7,199 nt of DNA from positions 1-7,199 of the forward strand of contig SFHK01000091.1 of NCBI GenBank assembly GCA_004556395.1. Direction: 5' to 3'. Within the stretch, counting starts at the first letter, position 1. Every line of letters starts with the position of its first letter. The translations under genes were made by a program, and so were the position numbers. Under the pieces are notes generated by a model. It did no database searches. It was not told the origin of the DNA and was given only the letters and a program-made list of their open reading frames with translations. This DNA is from Clostridiales bacterium (GTDB lineage Bacteria; Bacillota; Clostridia; Christensenellales; Aristaeellaceae). Positions 1-6,076 of the stretch are shown here, piece after piece.

Positions 1-710
1 GTTCTCGGGCGCCGCTCCGGCTTCGATCATGCGCATCGCCTGCGCCTCCGCGCCGGAAAACGAGCATTCCCCGTCTCTGTGCGAAAGCGCGAACGCGCCG
101 GTCGCCGTTCCGCGAACCGCCAGCCGTTCCAGCGCCGGCCCTGCCGGAAAGCCCAGCCCCAGCCGCACGCCGACCCGATCTACCAGTTGCCCGGCATGCA
201 GATCGTTGGAGCCGCCCACCTTCGAAAGCGCGCGGTTTTCGTCGGCATACAGCGTCTCGGTCGTCCCGCCGGACAGGTGCATCGCCACAAACGCGCCGGG
301 CCGAATGCCGGAATCCACCATCGCAGCGCGCACGTGTCCCTGCTGGTGACTGGTGGCATAGAACGGCACGCCCAGTTGGTGGCATAGAACGGCACGCCCA
401 GTGCCGCCGCAATGCCGCGCCCCATGCTTTCGCCCACCAGAAACACCGGCATGTACGAATCATCCACGTCCCGCGGCCGCGTGCTCGCGCAGACCGCCGC
501 CACGCGCACGCCCTGAACGCCGCTCATCAGCGCTTCCAGAAGCGCGTGCAGCCTTGTGGTATGCTGAAACACGCCGTCGGACTGCCGAAGTCCGCGCTCG
601 CCCTCCGCGACGGTGAGCAGTTTTCTCTCCGACGCAACGACACGCCCGTCGCCCGCGAGGGCAACGGACGTGGTGTAGCAGCTGGTATCGATTCCAAGCG
701 TGCAATTCAT
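1..710 (-). pseudogene. Kae1/TsaD-like (peptidase M22, ASKHA) paralogue, frameshifted and cut by window edge
   Basis: The start ATG overlaps the nusB stop by four bases (ATGA), which suggests translational coupling. The first about 110 residues read LGIDTSCYTTSVAL, a phosphate-1-type motif of the ASKHA/Kae1 fold, and later VFLVGESMGRG. A 26-bp tandem duplication (351-402) then shifts the frame. In the other frame the family resumes at once, with SHQQGHVRAAMVDSG (an HxxxH metal site), HLSGGTTETLYADENRALSKVGG, and then SFSGAEAQAM up to base 1. Removing one copy of the 26-mer restores one continuous frame. TsaD/Kae1 proteins act in tRNA t6A synthesis. This looks like the second, divergent Kae1-like protein found in many clostridia, and its own function is not established. 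I see the break directly; whether it is a real mutation or a sequence error cannot be decided here. Without the frame break the gene would probably continue some 80 or more residues beyond the window. Confidence 0.82.
351..402. repeat. perfect 26-bp tandem duplication inside the Kae1-like gene
   Basis: Two identical 26-bp units lie head to tail (351-376 and 377-402). On the coding strand each unit encodes LGVPFYAT in the correct frame. Because 26 is not a multiple of three, the second unit throws the rest of the gene out of frame. The identity is complete, so the event is very recent or is a sequencing or assembly error. Confidence 0.95.
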
Positions 711-1105
711 TGAATTTCACTGCGCATGATTGCGCCCAGCACGCCATTTATAAACGTGCCTGCCTTCTCGGTGGAATACTTTTTGGCCATTTCCACCGCT
801 TCGTCGATCGCCACGGCGGACGGCGTGCCGCCAAACTTCATCTCGTACGCCGCAAGGCGCAGGATGGCCAGATCGACGCGCGTGATGCGCTCAAGGGACC
901 AGCCGATGGCATGCGCGGAAATCAGCCGGTCGACCTCGTCCGCGTGCGCCTGCACGCCCGCCACAAGCTCGTCCACATAGGGCTTGTTCTCGTCGTCGGG
1001 CTGAATTTCCAGCAGGTTCAGGCGGGTATCCTCGCCGCCGTCGCCGCCCATTTCCCATTCGTAAACCAGTTTCATTGCGCACTCGCGCGCGTCGGATCTT
1101 TTCAT
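707..1105 (-). CDS. nusB: transcription antitermination factor NusB
   Basis: This 132-residue protein has the usual length for NusB (about 130 in Bacillus). NusB is a helical RNA-binding protein that, with NusE/S10, binds boxA RNA and supports antitermination of rRNA operons. Seen in the sequence: the N-terminal MKRSDARECAMKLVYEWEM (family pattern R.A.E.A...LY..E), the central IGWSLERITRVDLAILRLA followed by YEM, and the C-terminal SAVAIDEAVEMAKKYSTEKA followed by GTFINGVLGAI, all strongly conserved in the family. The ATG at 1105 is the only sensible start. Its ribosome binding site is weak (GGGGTAAGCAGAAG). The gene follows amaP after a 39-base gap and shares an ATGA overlap with the Kae1-like gene, so it is probably part of the transcript that starts upstream of asp23. 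Confidence 0.97.
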   Translation of the reverse strand: MKRSDARECAMKLVYEWEMGGDGGEDTRLNLLEIQPDDENKPYVDELVAGVQAHADEVDRLISAHAIGWSLERITRVDLAILRLAAYEMKFGGTPSAVAIDEAVEMAKKYSTEKAGTFINGVLGAIMRSEIQ

Positions 1106-1144
1106 ATCTTCTGCTTACCCCGTTCCAGAACGCGTTTTCCGCGC

Positions 1145-1900
1145 TTATTCCGCCGTATTTTCATTCTCCGGGTCGCTGTTTTCGCCGAAGCTCTCGTCCT
1201 CAACCTCGGCCGGCTCCCGCACCGCGGGTTCTTCCGCCTTCTCCACCACTACGGGCTCCTGCGCGGGTTCCTCTACGACAGGCTCCTCCGCCTTTTCTTC
1301 CACCACGGGCTCCTGCGCGGGCTCGCAGGTAACGGGCTCTTCTGCCTTCTCTTCCACCACAGGCTCCTCCTCCGGCTCCACCGTCTGCGGAGGAACGATC
1401 GCCTCACCCTCGCCGGGCACCTTGATCGTGGAAATCTTCACCGACACGCCGCTCAGCGCGATGCCGCTCACATCGCCCAGCTGGTGGCGCACGGCCTCCT
1501 GCATGCGGGCGGTGGTGACGGGAATGTTGATATTGGAGCTGACCGAAACGTCGATCATCACTTCAAGGCTCTCGTCGTGATAGCCGGTGATCACGCGCAT
1601 GTCGCTCACGCCCTCGGGCTGCCCAACCGCGGACGCGACCAGATGGTCGAGCGTCTCCTGCGACAGCAGCACGACGTCGCCGCTCTCATGGCGCAGTGTG
1701 ATCATGCGCGCCTGCCGCACCTGTCCGGAGCGCAGCGCGATCATGAACACCAGCGCGCAATACGCCGCCAGCACAAGGCCGAGCACCAGCGAAAGCACGC
1801 AGTTTCTGCCGCCGAAGTTGTACATCAGCAACACGTCTCCCACCAGACCAAGCACCGCAAAGGCTTCGATTGCGATGCGCTTCCAAAGCTTCATCATCAT
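1145..1900 (-). CDS. amaP: AmaP-like membrane anchor with Asp23-type domain and acidic repeat tail
   Basis: This 251-residue protein starts three bases after the asp23 stop, with its ribosome binding site (GAAGGAAGGG) inside the end of asp23. Residues about 8-28 and 32-56 form two membrane segments. Residues about 65-160 resemble the Asp23/Gls24 fold. In Staphylococcus, AmaP anchors Asp23 to the membrane, and the pairing here suggests the same partnership. The tail (about 165-251) is rich in Glu, Pro and Val and contains three near-perfect 18-residue repeats built around QEPVVEEKAEEPV (residues 176-229). It should be disordered and strongly acidic. The tail makes this protein longer than typical AmaP proteins. 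A DUF2273 gene, often found in such clusters, is absent. Family assignment is firm from the two hydrophobic segments, the Asp23-like region and the neighbours; the role of the tail is unknown. Confidence 0.85.
   Translation of the reverse strand: MMMKLWKRIAIEAFAVLGLVGDVLLMYNFGGRNCVLSLVLGLVLAAYCALVFMIALRSGQVRQARMITLRHESGDVVLLSQETLDHLVASAVGQPEGVSDMRVITGYHDESLEVMIDVSVSSNINIPVTTARMQEAVRHQLGDVSGIALSGVSVKISTIKVPGEGEAIVPPQTVEPEEEPVVEEKAEEPVTCEPAQEPVVEEKAEEPVVEEPAQEPVVVEKAEEPAVREPAEVEDESFGENSDPENENTAE
1214..1375 (-). repeat. three 54-bp in-frame coding repeats in the amaP tail
   Basis: Three consecutive 54-bp units encode residues 176-193, 194-211 and 212-229 of the AmaP-like protein. Each has the form P-x-x-E-P-V-V-x-E-K-A-E-E-P. 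The unit length keeps the frame, so copy number could change without breaking the protein. Confidence 0.85.
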
Positions 1901-1903
1901 GTG

Positions 1904-2539
1904 TTACCCTTCCTTCTCAAGGTCGGTCGCTTCCGCGGCGGCTTCCTCTATGCCGCCGTCCTTCGGTTCTTCCTCTTCCTCGTCGTCCTCAACGTCCTCC
2001 AGATCGAGTTCGAAATCGCCGTCGTCCGCGGCCGCTTCTTCCTCGCTCGTTTCAGGCGCCTTGTCCGCGGGCTCCTCGTTCTTCGCGCCGGGCGCTTCCT
2101 TGCCCAGCAGCTTGCGCTGGTTCATTTCCAGCTCGGCCACGGCGCGGTTTTCGCGCTCGAAGCTCACGCCGGTCACGTGCACGTCCACGCTCTTCACGGA
2201 CATGCCCGTCATCGTTTCAATCGCCTTTTTCACGTTTTCCTGAATGCCCTGCGCGACCTCGGGAACCGGGAAGCCGTATTCCACCACGATCGTCACATCC
2301 ACGGAAACCACATTGTCCGTGATTTCCACCTTGATGCCGCGGGTAAGATTGCGCGAATTGGACAGCGCGCGGCGCATGAAAATTTCGGTAAGACCGCCGG
2401 ACGTGCCCACGGTATTCGCAACGCCCTCCACTTCCGTCACGGCCAGCCCGGCGATGGTCGCGACGACATCCGACGCAAAGTACACCATGCCATTGCTGTT
2501 TGTATTCAGTCTGACATCGGAAGCATTGTTCTCAGCCAT
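1904..2539 (-). CDS. asp23: Asp23/Gls24 family envelope stress protein with acidic C-terminal tail
   Basis: This 211-residue protein begins with an ATG preceded by a strong AGGAGG (2547-2552) at seven bases spacing. Residues about 15-130 form the Asp23/Gls24 domain: VYFASDVVATIAGLAVTEVE, then GGLTEIF, IKVEITDNVVSVDVTIVVEY and VKKAIETMTGMSVKSVDVHV, all family hallmarks. Asp23 proteins are abundant, lie near the membrane and are linked to cell-envelope homeostasis. Residues about 147-211 form a very acidic tail with a run of about ten Asp/Glu residues, which is not part of the domain and is probably disordered. The neighbouring AmaP-like protein also carries an acidic tail. The first gene after a clear sigma-A promoter, it probably leads the amaP-nusB transcript. 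Confidence 0.95.
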   Translation of the reverse strand: MAENNASDVRLNTNSNGMVYFASDVVATIAGLAVTEVEGVANTVGTSGGLTEIFMRRALSNSRNLTRGIKVEITDNVVSVDVTIVVEYGFPVPEVAQGIQENVKKAIETMTGMSVKSVDVHVTGVSFERENRAVAELEMNQRKLLGKEAPGAKNEEPADKAPETSEEEAAADDGDFELDLEDVEDDEEEEEPKDGGIEEAAAEATDLEKEG

Positions 2540-2593
2540 AGTTTTTCCTCCTAAATCAGCGGGACTCCTTCGAATAGACAGCCCTCCACGATG

Positions 2594-2622
2594 ATTATAC
2601 CAGATTCTCGGTCAAAACGCAA
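2594..2622 (-). promoter_or_regulatory. sigma-A-type promoter for asp23-amaP-nusB
   Basis: On the minus strand there is a perfect -10 hexamer TATAAT (2594-2599), preceded by TGG, an extended -10 (TGn) element. A -35 TTGCGT lies at 2617-2622 with a 17-base spacer. The site is in the 97-base gap between the spoIIIAH stop and the asp23 start, about 55 bases upstream of the asp23 ATG. It would allow asp23, amaP and nusB to be expressed in growing cells, independently of the sporulation operon. Confidence 0.85.
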
Positions 2623-2636
2623 TTGGTTTATTCATC

Positions 2637-3134
2637 TCATCGGGGAACGGTCATAATTTTCACATTTGCGCCCGATTGTCCGGTCTCGCGCATCACCAGC
2701 TCCAGAATCGCGGCGCTCTCCGCCTGCGAAAGCGCGTCTGCGCGCACCACCACGTTCACGGAGTTTGCCGAGACGGTCACCACCGCGTCCTCAAAGCCGC
2801 GCATGCGCAGAACGCCCTCCACCGTCGTTTCCGTCTCCATGCGCGAGGTCAGCGTCAGAAGCTCGCTTCGCGCCCGCGCGCGCGTGCCCGCGTCGGCTTC
2901 CTCGTCCGCCGCCATCGTGCTCAGAACCGAGCTTTCCATCTGCCGCACCCGCGCGCGTTCCTCCGAAAACGCCAACAGCGCGTCCGGCCTTGCCGTTGCC
3001 GCAGCCTCCGCCGTCCGACCCTCCCACGGCTCCGCCCGGTTCCCCCTGTCCGAAAAGCAAAAGAGCGCGCCCGCTACAAGCACCGCCGCGCTGAACACCG
3101 TCATTGCCCGAGTCCATCCTCCACTACGCTTCAT
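2637..3134 (-). CDS. spoIIIAH: stage III sporulation protein AH (SpoIIIAH)
   Basis: SpoIIIAH is the mother-cell membrane protein whose extracellular YscJ/FliF-like ring domain binds SpoIIQ across the intermembrane space. The 165-residue product has one N-terminal membrane segment (residues about 10-27), a short linker, a helical stretch FSEERARVRQMESSVLSTMA (57-76), and the domain region VEGVLRMRGFEDAVVTVSAN (105-124) to AILELVMRETGQSGANVKIM (142-161), matching the Bacillus protein in order. The chosen ATG at 3134 follows GGAGG at six bases spacing. A frame-open extension to a TTG at 3185 has no comparable site. The linker is shorter than in B. subtilis (218 aa). The gene begins 63 bases after spoIIIAG and is the last gene of the operon. 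Confidence 0.93.
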   Translation of the reverse strand: MKRSGGWTRAMTVFSAAVLVAGALFCFSDRGNRAEPWEGRTAEAAATARPDALLAFSEERARVRQMESSVLSTMAADEEADAGTRARARSELLTLTSRMETETTVEGVLRMRGFEDAVVTVSANSVNVVVRADALSQAESAAILELVMRETGQSGANVKIMTVPR

Positions 3135-3197
3135 TCGCCGCCTCCTTCCCAGAATGCCCTTCATTCCCATACAGTGCGCCGACAACCGCCGTGATCA

Positions 3198-3557
3198 TCA
3201 CGCGCCGCCCGCCGCTTCCTCCATCGGCGACACGTCGATGCGCGCGTTATCGATGCCGAGCACCGTCTGCACCGCCTTCTGCAATCGCAGCCGCACGCTC
3301 ACATCTCGCGCGCCCTCCGCCACCACGAGCACGCCCGTCTGCCCGTCCGTGCCCTCAAACACCATCACCTTCACCCGTCCCGCGCCCTCGACCTCCGAAA
3401 GCACGCGCTCGAGCCGCGCCTCCGTCTCGCTGCGCACGTCCGAGGTTCGAACGCCCGGTGCCAGCAGTACCAGCGCCGCAACCGCCAAAAGCGCCAAAAG
3501 CGCCCATGTTCGCGCGCGAACCGGGCCCAGCCGTTTAAACGCCTCCGCAACCGACAT
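3198..3557 (-). CDS. spoIIIAG: short stage III sporulation protein AG (SpoIIIAG) lacking the beta-triangle insertion
   Basis: SpoIIIAG forms a large ring between the two membranes of the forespore in B. subtilis. This 119-residue protein has one membrane segment (about 18-34), then LERVLSEVEGAGRVKVMV (49-66) and GVLVVAEGARDVSVRLRLQK (75-94) followed by AVQTVLGIDNARIDV, the two halves of the family domain. The ATG at 3557 follows GGAGGGG. A TTG five codons upstream overlaps the spoIIIAF stop but is less likely. In B. subtilis (229 aa) these halves are separated by a long insertion that forms the beta-triangle; here only about eight residues (FEGTDGQT) lie between them. No frameshift is visible, so the short form seems genuine. 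Confidence 0.92.
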   Translation of the reverse strand: MSVAEAFKRLGPVRARTWALLALLAVAALVLLAPGVRTSDVRSETEARLERVLSEVEGAGRVKVMVFEGTDGQTGVLVVAEGARDVSVRLRLQKAVQTVLGIDNARIDVSPMEEAAGGA

Positions 3558-3568
3558 TTTCCCCTCCG

Positions 3569-3721
3569 TCAAAGCGCCGCCAGCACGCCCGCGACGACCT
3601 GACAGACCGCCCGCACGGCCATCAGCCCCACCGCGGCGCGCACGCCGTTTTGCAGCCGTCCCTCCGGCAGAAGCGCGTCCGCCACCCCGGAAATCAGCGC
3701 CAGATACAGAATCCGCTCCAT
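3569..3721 (-). CDS. spoIIIAF: minimal stage III sporulation protein AF (SpoIIIAF), membrane part only
   Basis: This 50-residue product lies exactly where spoIIIAF belongs, between AE (21 bases upstream) and AG (start 12 bases downstream). The ATG follows GTGAGGGACGG. The sequence contains LISGVADALLPEGRLQNGVR (residues 9-28), then a second hydrophobic segment; the LLPEG motif between two hydrophobic segments is the signature of the SpoIIIAF N-terminus. Known SpoIIIAF proteins (206 aa in B. subtilis) continue into a soluble ring-building domain, which is entirely missing here, with no room for it before spoIIIAG. I infer a reduced but possibly functional membrane subunit; a truncated relic is the alternative. 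Confidence 0.72.
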   Translation of the reverse strand: MERILYLALISGVADALLPEGRLQNGVRAAVGLMAVRAVCQVVAGVLAAL

Positions 3722-3742
3722 CCGTCCCTCACCCCTTCGCCC

Positions 3743-4876
3743 TTATCCGCCCAGCCGAACGCCAAGCCCCACCGTCGCGCCGATCAGAATCAGCGTCAGC
3801 ACCAGCGTCGCCGTGACCGCTGCCGCGAGAAGCGCGTAGGCCGCCGCGAACGCGTCCATCAGCTTCGCCATCCCCTCGTCGCCAATCGGCTCCAACGCCG
3901 CGGCCAGAAGCTTCAGCCCCACCATGGCCGTCAGCGCCGCCACGACCGGCCGGGCGCACAACAGCGCCAGCGCCGCGAAACCCACAACGCCCACCGCGCC
4001 GCGCACGACCGAAGCGCTGGCCGCCAGCGACTCCATCGTGCCCGCGACCTTGCCCCCGATAATCGGAATCAGCCGGTCGACGGCGAGCTTCGCCCCGCGA
4101 ATCGCCGCGCCGTCATAGGCTCCGCTCAGAAGCCCGCCGGTGGACATCATCGCGAGATACGCCGTCACCGCCGTCGTCAGAATCCATTTGGCGAACGACC
4201 GCGCCGCCGAAGCCAGTCTGCCCAGCTTCAGCCGTCCCACAGCTCCCGACACCGACAGTCCCAACCCCGCGGCGGTCAGCGGCAGCGCCGCCTTCTGTAC
4301 CGCGAGCGCCATCAGCCGCGAGGCCAGCGCCCCCATCGGCGTGATCAGCGCGGCCGACTTCGTGCCGCCCGTCAGCGTCAGAAGCGTCACGAGCACCGGC
4401 GTCAGCGCGTCGTTTAGCCCGGCGGCGCGCCCGACCGCCGCGCGTGCCATCTCATACACGCCGAAAAAATGCTTCATCAGCGCCGCGGCGCAGCACAGCG
4501 CACAGGCACACCGCGCCAGCTTCGCGCCCGACCCAGACGTAAGGTGCGCCAGTACCGCCCACAGAAGCGCCGGAACCGCCGCCGGAATGAGCGCCGGGAG
4601 CACCGAACGCACGATCGCCTCTGCCTCCCGCTGCAGATAGCCCGGCAGGTCGCGGATGAGCGAGCCTGCGTCCCCGGACAGAAGCGTCTCCAGCAGCCCG
4701 CCAACGTCCAGCTCCACGCCCGCGTCCGCCGCCGCCCGCTGAAAGCCGCCCAAATCGACGGCCGCCGACACCTCATCGGCACGCGCTTCCAAGCCCTCAC
4801 CTGCCGACTCCGCGCGCGCGGACATTCCGGAAGCCAGCGCCAGCAGCACCAGCATCAGCCCGAACCAACGCTTCAC
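3743..4876 (-). CDS. spoIIIAE: stage III sporulation protein AE (SpoIIIAE)
   Basis: SpoIIIAE is a polytopic mother-cell membrane component of the SpoIIIA channel. The 377-residue protein (399 in B. subtilis) begins with a signal-like hydrophobic stretch WFGLMLVLLALASGMSARAE, then a periplasm-type helical region (about residues 25-85), then several membrane segments to the C-terminus. Family marks include LTPVLVTLLTLTGGTKSAAL and VDRLIPIIGGKVAGTMESLA followed by VVRGAVGVVG. The GTG at 4876 sits six bases from GGAGG; an ATG two codons upstream abuts GGAGG directly and is too close. The frame is open further upstream to 5251, but that part runs through the spoIIIAD end and its degenerate copy in another frame and is not real coding. 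The stop is TAA. Confidence 0.94.
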   Translation of the reverse strand: MKRWFGLMLVLLALASGMSARAESAGEGLEARADEVSAAVDLGGFQRAAADAGVELDVGGLLETLLSGDAGSLIRDLPGYLQREAEAIVRSVLPALIPAAVPALLWAVLAHLTSGSGAKLARCACALCCAAALMKHFFGVYEMARAAVGRAAGLNDALTPVLVTLLTLTGGTKSAALITPMGALASRLMALAVQKAALPLTAAGLGLSVSGAVGRLKLGRLASAARSFAKWILTTAVTAYLAMMSTGGLLSGAYDGAAIRGAKLAVDRLIPIIGGKVAGTMESLAASASVVRGAVGVVGFAALALLCARPVVAALTAMVGLKLLAAALEPIGDEGMAKLMDAFAAAYALLAAAVTATLVLTLILIGATVGLGVRLGG

Positions 4877-4962
4877 GCCCATCCTCCGTTCGCGCCCGCA
4901 TCCCCGTTTACACAGGCTCCGCGCAGACAATTTCCCAGAACAGCACTCCCACTCAGCGTCTC

Positions 4963-5084
4963 TCACGGAAGCAGCGACACCGCCGCGGCCAACAGCGTCA
5001 GGAGCGCCGTCAGCGAAACCCGCGTGCCGAGCTCCACGCGCCTTCCCCGGAGTCTCGACATAGCTGCGCAACGTAATCGCTGAT
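4963..5084 (-). pseudogene. degenerate copy of the spoIIIAD 3' end
   Basis: This 122-bp stretch aligns with the last 150 bp of spoIIIAD (5125-5274). Its first part reads ISDYVAQLCRDSGEGA against IGEYAAQLCRDAGEGA. After a 13-bp deletion it continues in a shifted frame as VELGTRVSLTALLTLLAA against VEFGTRVSLTALLTPLAA, with an in-frame five-codon deletion near the end, and finishes LLP-stop like the gene. Of 17 differing codons I count, 11 are synonymous. It has no start codon or ribosome binding site and is not expressed as a protein in any obvious way. Upstream of it (5085-5124) lies a short, more AT-rich spacer; downstream (4877-4962) I see only the spoIIIAE ribosome binding site. Confidence 0.88.
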
Positions 5085-5124
5085 TGATGACACTCCATAA
5101 TGAGGCAGCTAGCCAAAGCTAACG

Positions 5125-5511
5125 TCACGGAAGCAATGCCACCGCCGCGGCCAGCACCTCCGCGGCCAACGGCGTCAGAAGCGCCGTCAGTGAAACCCTT
5201 GTTCCGAACTCCACGCGCTGCGCCAGCGCGCCCTCTCCGGCGTCCCGGCAAAGCTGCGCGGCATACTCACCGATCAGCGACAGCCCGCACAGACGAAGCA
5301 GAAGCGCCGTGTCCCCGTCGTCCGCGCCGGCCTTTGCCAGCCATTCCTTCAGAACCCGCACAGCGCCCGCCAGCTCGTCCATCGACAAAAGGCATGCCGT
5401 CAGCCCCGCAATCAGCCCAACCGCCATCGCCAGCTCCGGCCGATTCACGCGAATCGCCACGCACAGCACCGCCGCGGCCACAACCAGCGCCGCGATTTTT
5501 ACCGCCGTCAC
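5125..5511 (-). CDS. spoIIIAD: stage III sporulation protein AD (SpoIIIAD)
   Basis: SpoIIIAD is a small polytopic membrane protein of the SpoIIIA complex. This 128-residue protein (133 in B. subtilis) has hydrophobic segments at about 1-17, 26-44 and 100-127. A conserved central motif, CGLSLIGEYAAQLCRDAGEG, is followed by ALAQRVEFGTRV, which parallels the Bacillus pattern of (A/G)..Y.AEF.AQL..DAG.GA.A...E.AG. The GTG at 5511 follows GGAGGGAGAGAC. The frame is open another 22 codons upstream, but without family similarity. A degenerate copy of its 3' end follows at 4963-5084. Confidence 0.93.
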   Translation of the reverse strand: MTAVKIAALVVAAAVLCVAIRVNRPELAMAVGLIAGLTACLLSMDELAGAVRVLKEWLAKAGADDGDTALLLRLCGLSLIGEYAAQLCRDAGEGALAQRVEFGTRVSLTALLTPLAAEVLAAAVALLP

Positions 5512-5547
5512 GTCTCTCCCTCCGTCAACACCGATTGAACGTCCGCC
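5509..5547 (-). repeat. possible decayed copy of the spoIIIAC 3' end before spoIIIAD
   Basis: The stretch ahead of the spoIIIAD start (ACGTTCAATCGGTGTTGACG on the coding strand) resembles the end of spoIIIAC (ATGTTCAACCTGTATTGATG). About 17 of 23 aligned bases agree, with a further G-rich tail in both. The match is short and could be chance, but it is in the same position and orientation as the clear tail copies of spoIIIAA, AB and AD. Confidence 0.3.
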
Positions 5548-5584
5548 CCAGCCAGCTTCCGCGCAACGCCGTCCCATTTCCCCA

Positions 5585-5782
5585 TCAATACAGGTTGAAC
5601 ATCTGCCGCACGCTCGTAAAGAAATCGCTGAGCAGTCCCACGACCACCAGCATCACGATCGCAAGCCCCGCCAGCGTCGTGAGCGTGGCAATGTCCTCCC
5701 GCCCCGCGCGCGTGAGCAGCTGGCTCATGACCGACAGGATTATACCGAACGCGGCAATCTTGAATACCAGATCCACATTCAT
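5585..5782 (-). CDS. spoIIIAC: stage III sporulation protein AC (SpoIIIAC)
   Basis: This 65-residue protein has the standard size for SpoIIIAC (about 65-68 aa). It has two membrane segments, about residues 6-20 and 36-54, linked by a short polar stretch with the conserved G-(R/K)-(E/K)-(D/E) pattern (TRAGREDIATLTTLAG), and ends MFNLY. SpoIIIAC is a small two-pass component of the SpoIIIA channel. The ATG at 5782 follows GGAGGG at seven bases spacing. A frame-open GTG-type extension of six residues to 5800 runs through this ribosome binding site and is rejected. It is separated from spoIIIAB by about 300 bases of repeat-derived spacer, unusual for this operon. Confidence 0.93.
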   Translation of the reverse strand: MNVDLVFKIAAFGIILSVMSQLLTRAGREDIATLTTLAGLAIVMLVVVGLLSDFFTSVRQMFNLY

Positions 5783-5841
5783 CCGTTTTCCCTCCCCCAT
5801 ATCAGGAGTCCCTCGGCCGCCCGCACAGCCAGATACCGCTT

Positions 5842-6020
5842 CCCATCAGACACAGCATCAACGGAAAAGCCCGCCTCGGAATCCCTTCATATTAAAAGGA
5901 TGCTGACTGCCAGTCCCGTCATCGCGCCGAGCGACGCGTACAGCCGCCGCTTCTCCCGTCCGGCGACGCGCAGATCCCTTTCCCATCAGGCACAGCATCA
6001 ACGGAAAAGCCCGCCGCGGA
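5842..6020 (-). repeat. spoIIIAB tail copy plus flanking spacer repeat
   Basis: 5881-5980 is a copy of the end of spoIIIAB and what follows it (6071-6170), with about 92 of 100 bases identical. It still reads DLRVAGREKRRLYASLGAMT then GLAVSILLI-stop against DLRAAGREK..ILLM-stop. Six of seven coding differences are at third codon positions. An in-frame TGA just upstream and the lack of a start mean it is not a gene. A 39-bp spacer element is also doubled (5842-5880 and 5982-6020, two mismatches), so tail and spacer were duplicated together. A third, weaker trace of the same tail may be present at about 5820-5841. Confidence 0.88.
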
Positions 6021-6071
6021 ACCACGACCCGTTCGCCGCCCGAATACGTCGGCAGGAAGCCCGCCGCGGAA
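6007..6071. repeat. 50-bp insertion bounded by 15-bp direct repeats
   Basis: The 15-mer AAGCCCGCCGCGGAA occurs at 6007-6021 and again at 6057-6071, period 50 bp. It also occurs with one mismatch at 5867-5881, without the extra 50 bp. The spacer after the true spoIIIAB stop is therefore 50 bp longer than the equivalent spacer after the tail copy. Slippage or unequal exchange at the 15-mer could remove or add it. Confidence 0.8.
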
Positions 6072-6076
6072 TCCCT

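Noticed and set aside
1106..1144. terminator between amaP and nusB
   Set aside because: A 4-bp CGCG stem with a GAAAA loop is too weak and lacks a T-run.
710..2554. 614-codon open frame on the plus strand
   Set aside because: It is antisense to nusB, amaP and asp23, all clear families on the minus strand. Its His/Arg/Leu-rich product is the usual shadow of GC-rich coding, and it has no recognisable domain.
3135..3197. tail copy of spoIIIAG before spoIIIAH
   Set aside because: Only short G-rich similarity around the ribosome binding site; not better than chance by eye.
2623..4417. long plus-strand frames antisense to spoIIIAE to spoIIIAH
   Set aside because: Pro/Ala/Arg/Ser-rich shadows of spoIIIA genes; no ribosome binding site or family match.
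4877..5251. 125-residue N-terminal extension of SpoIIIAE
   Set aside because: It reads the spoIIIAD end and its degenerate copy in the wrong frame; the GTG at 4876 has a proper ribosome binding site and begins with the signal-like segment.
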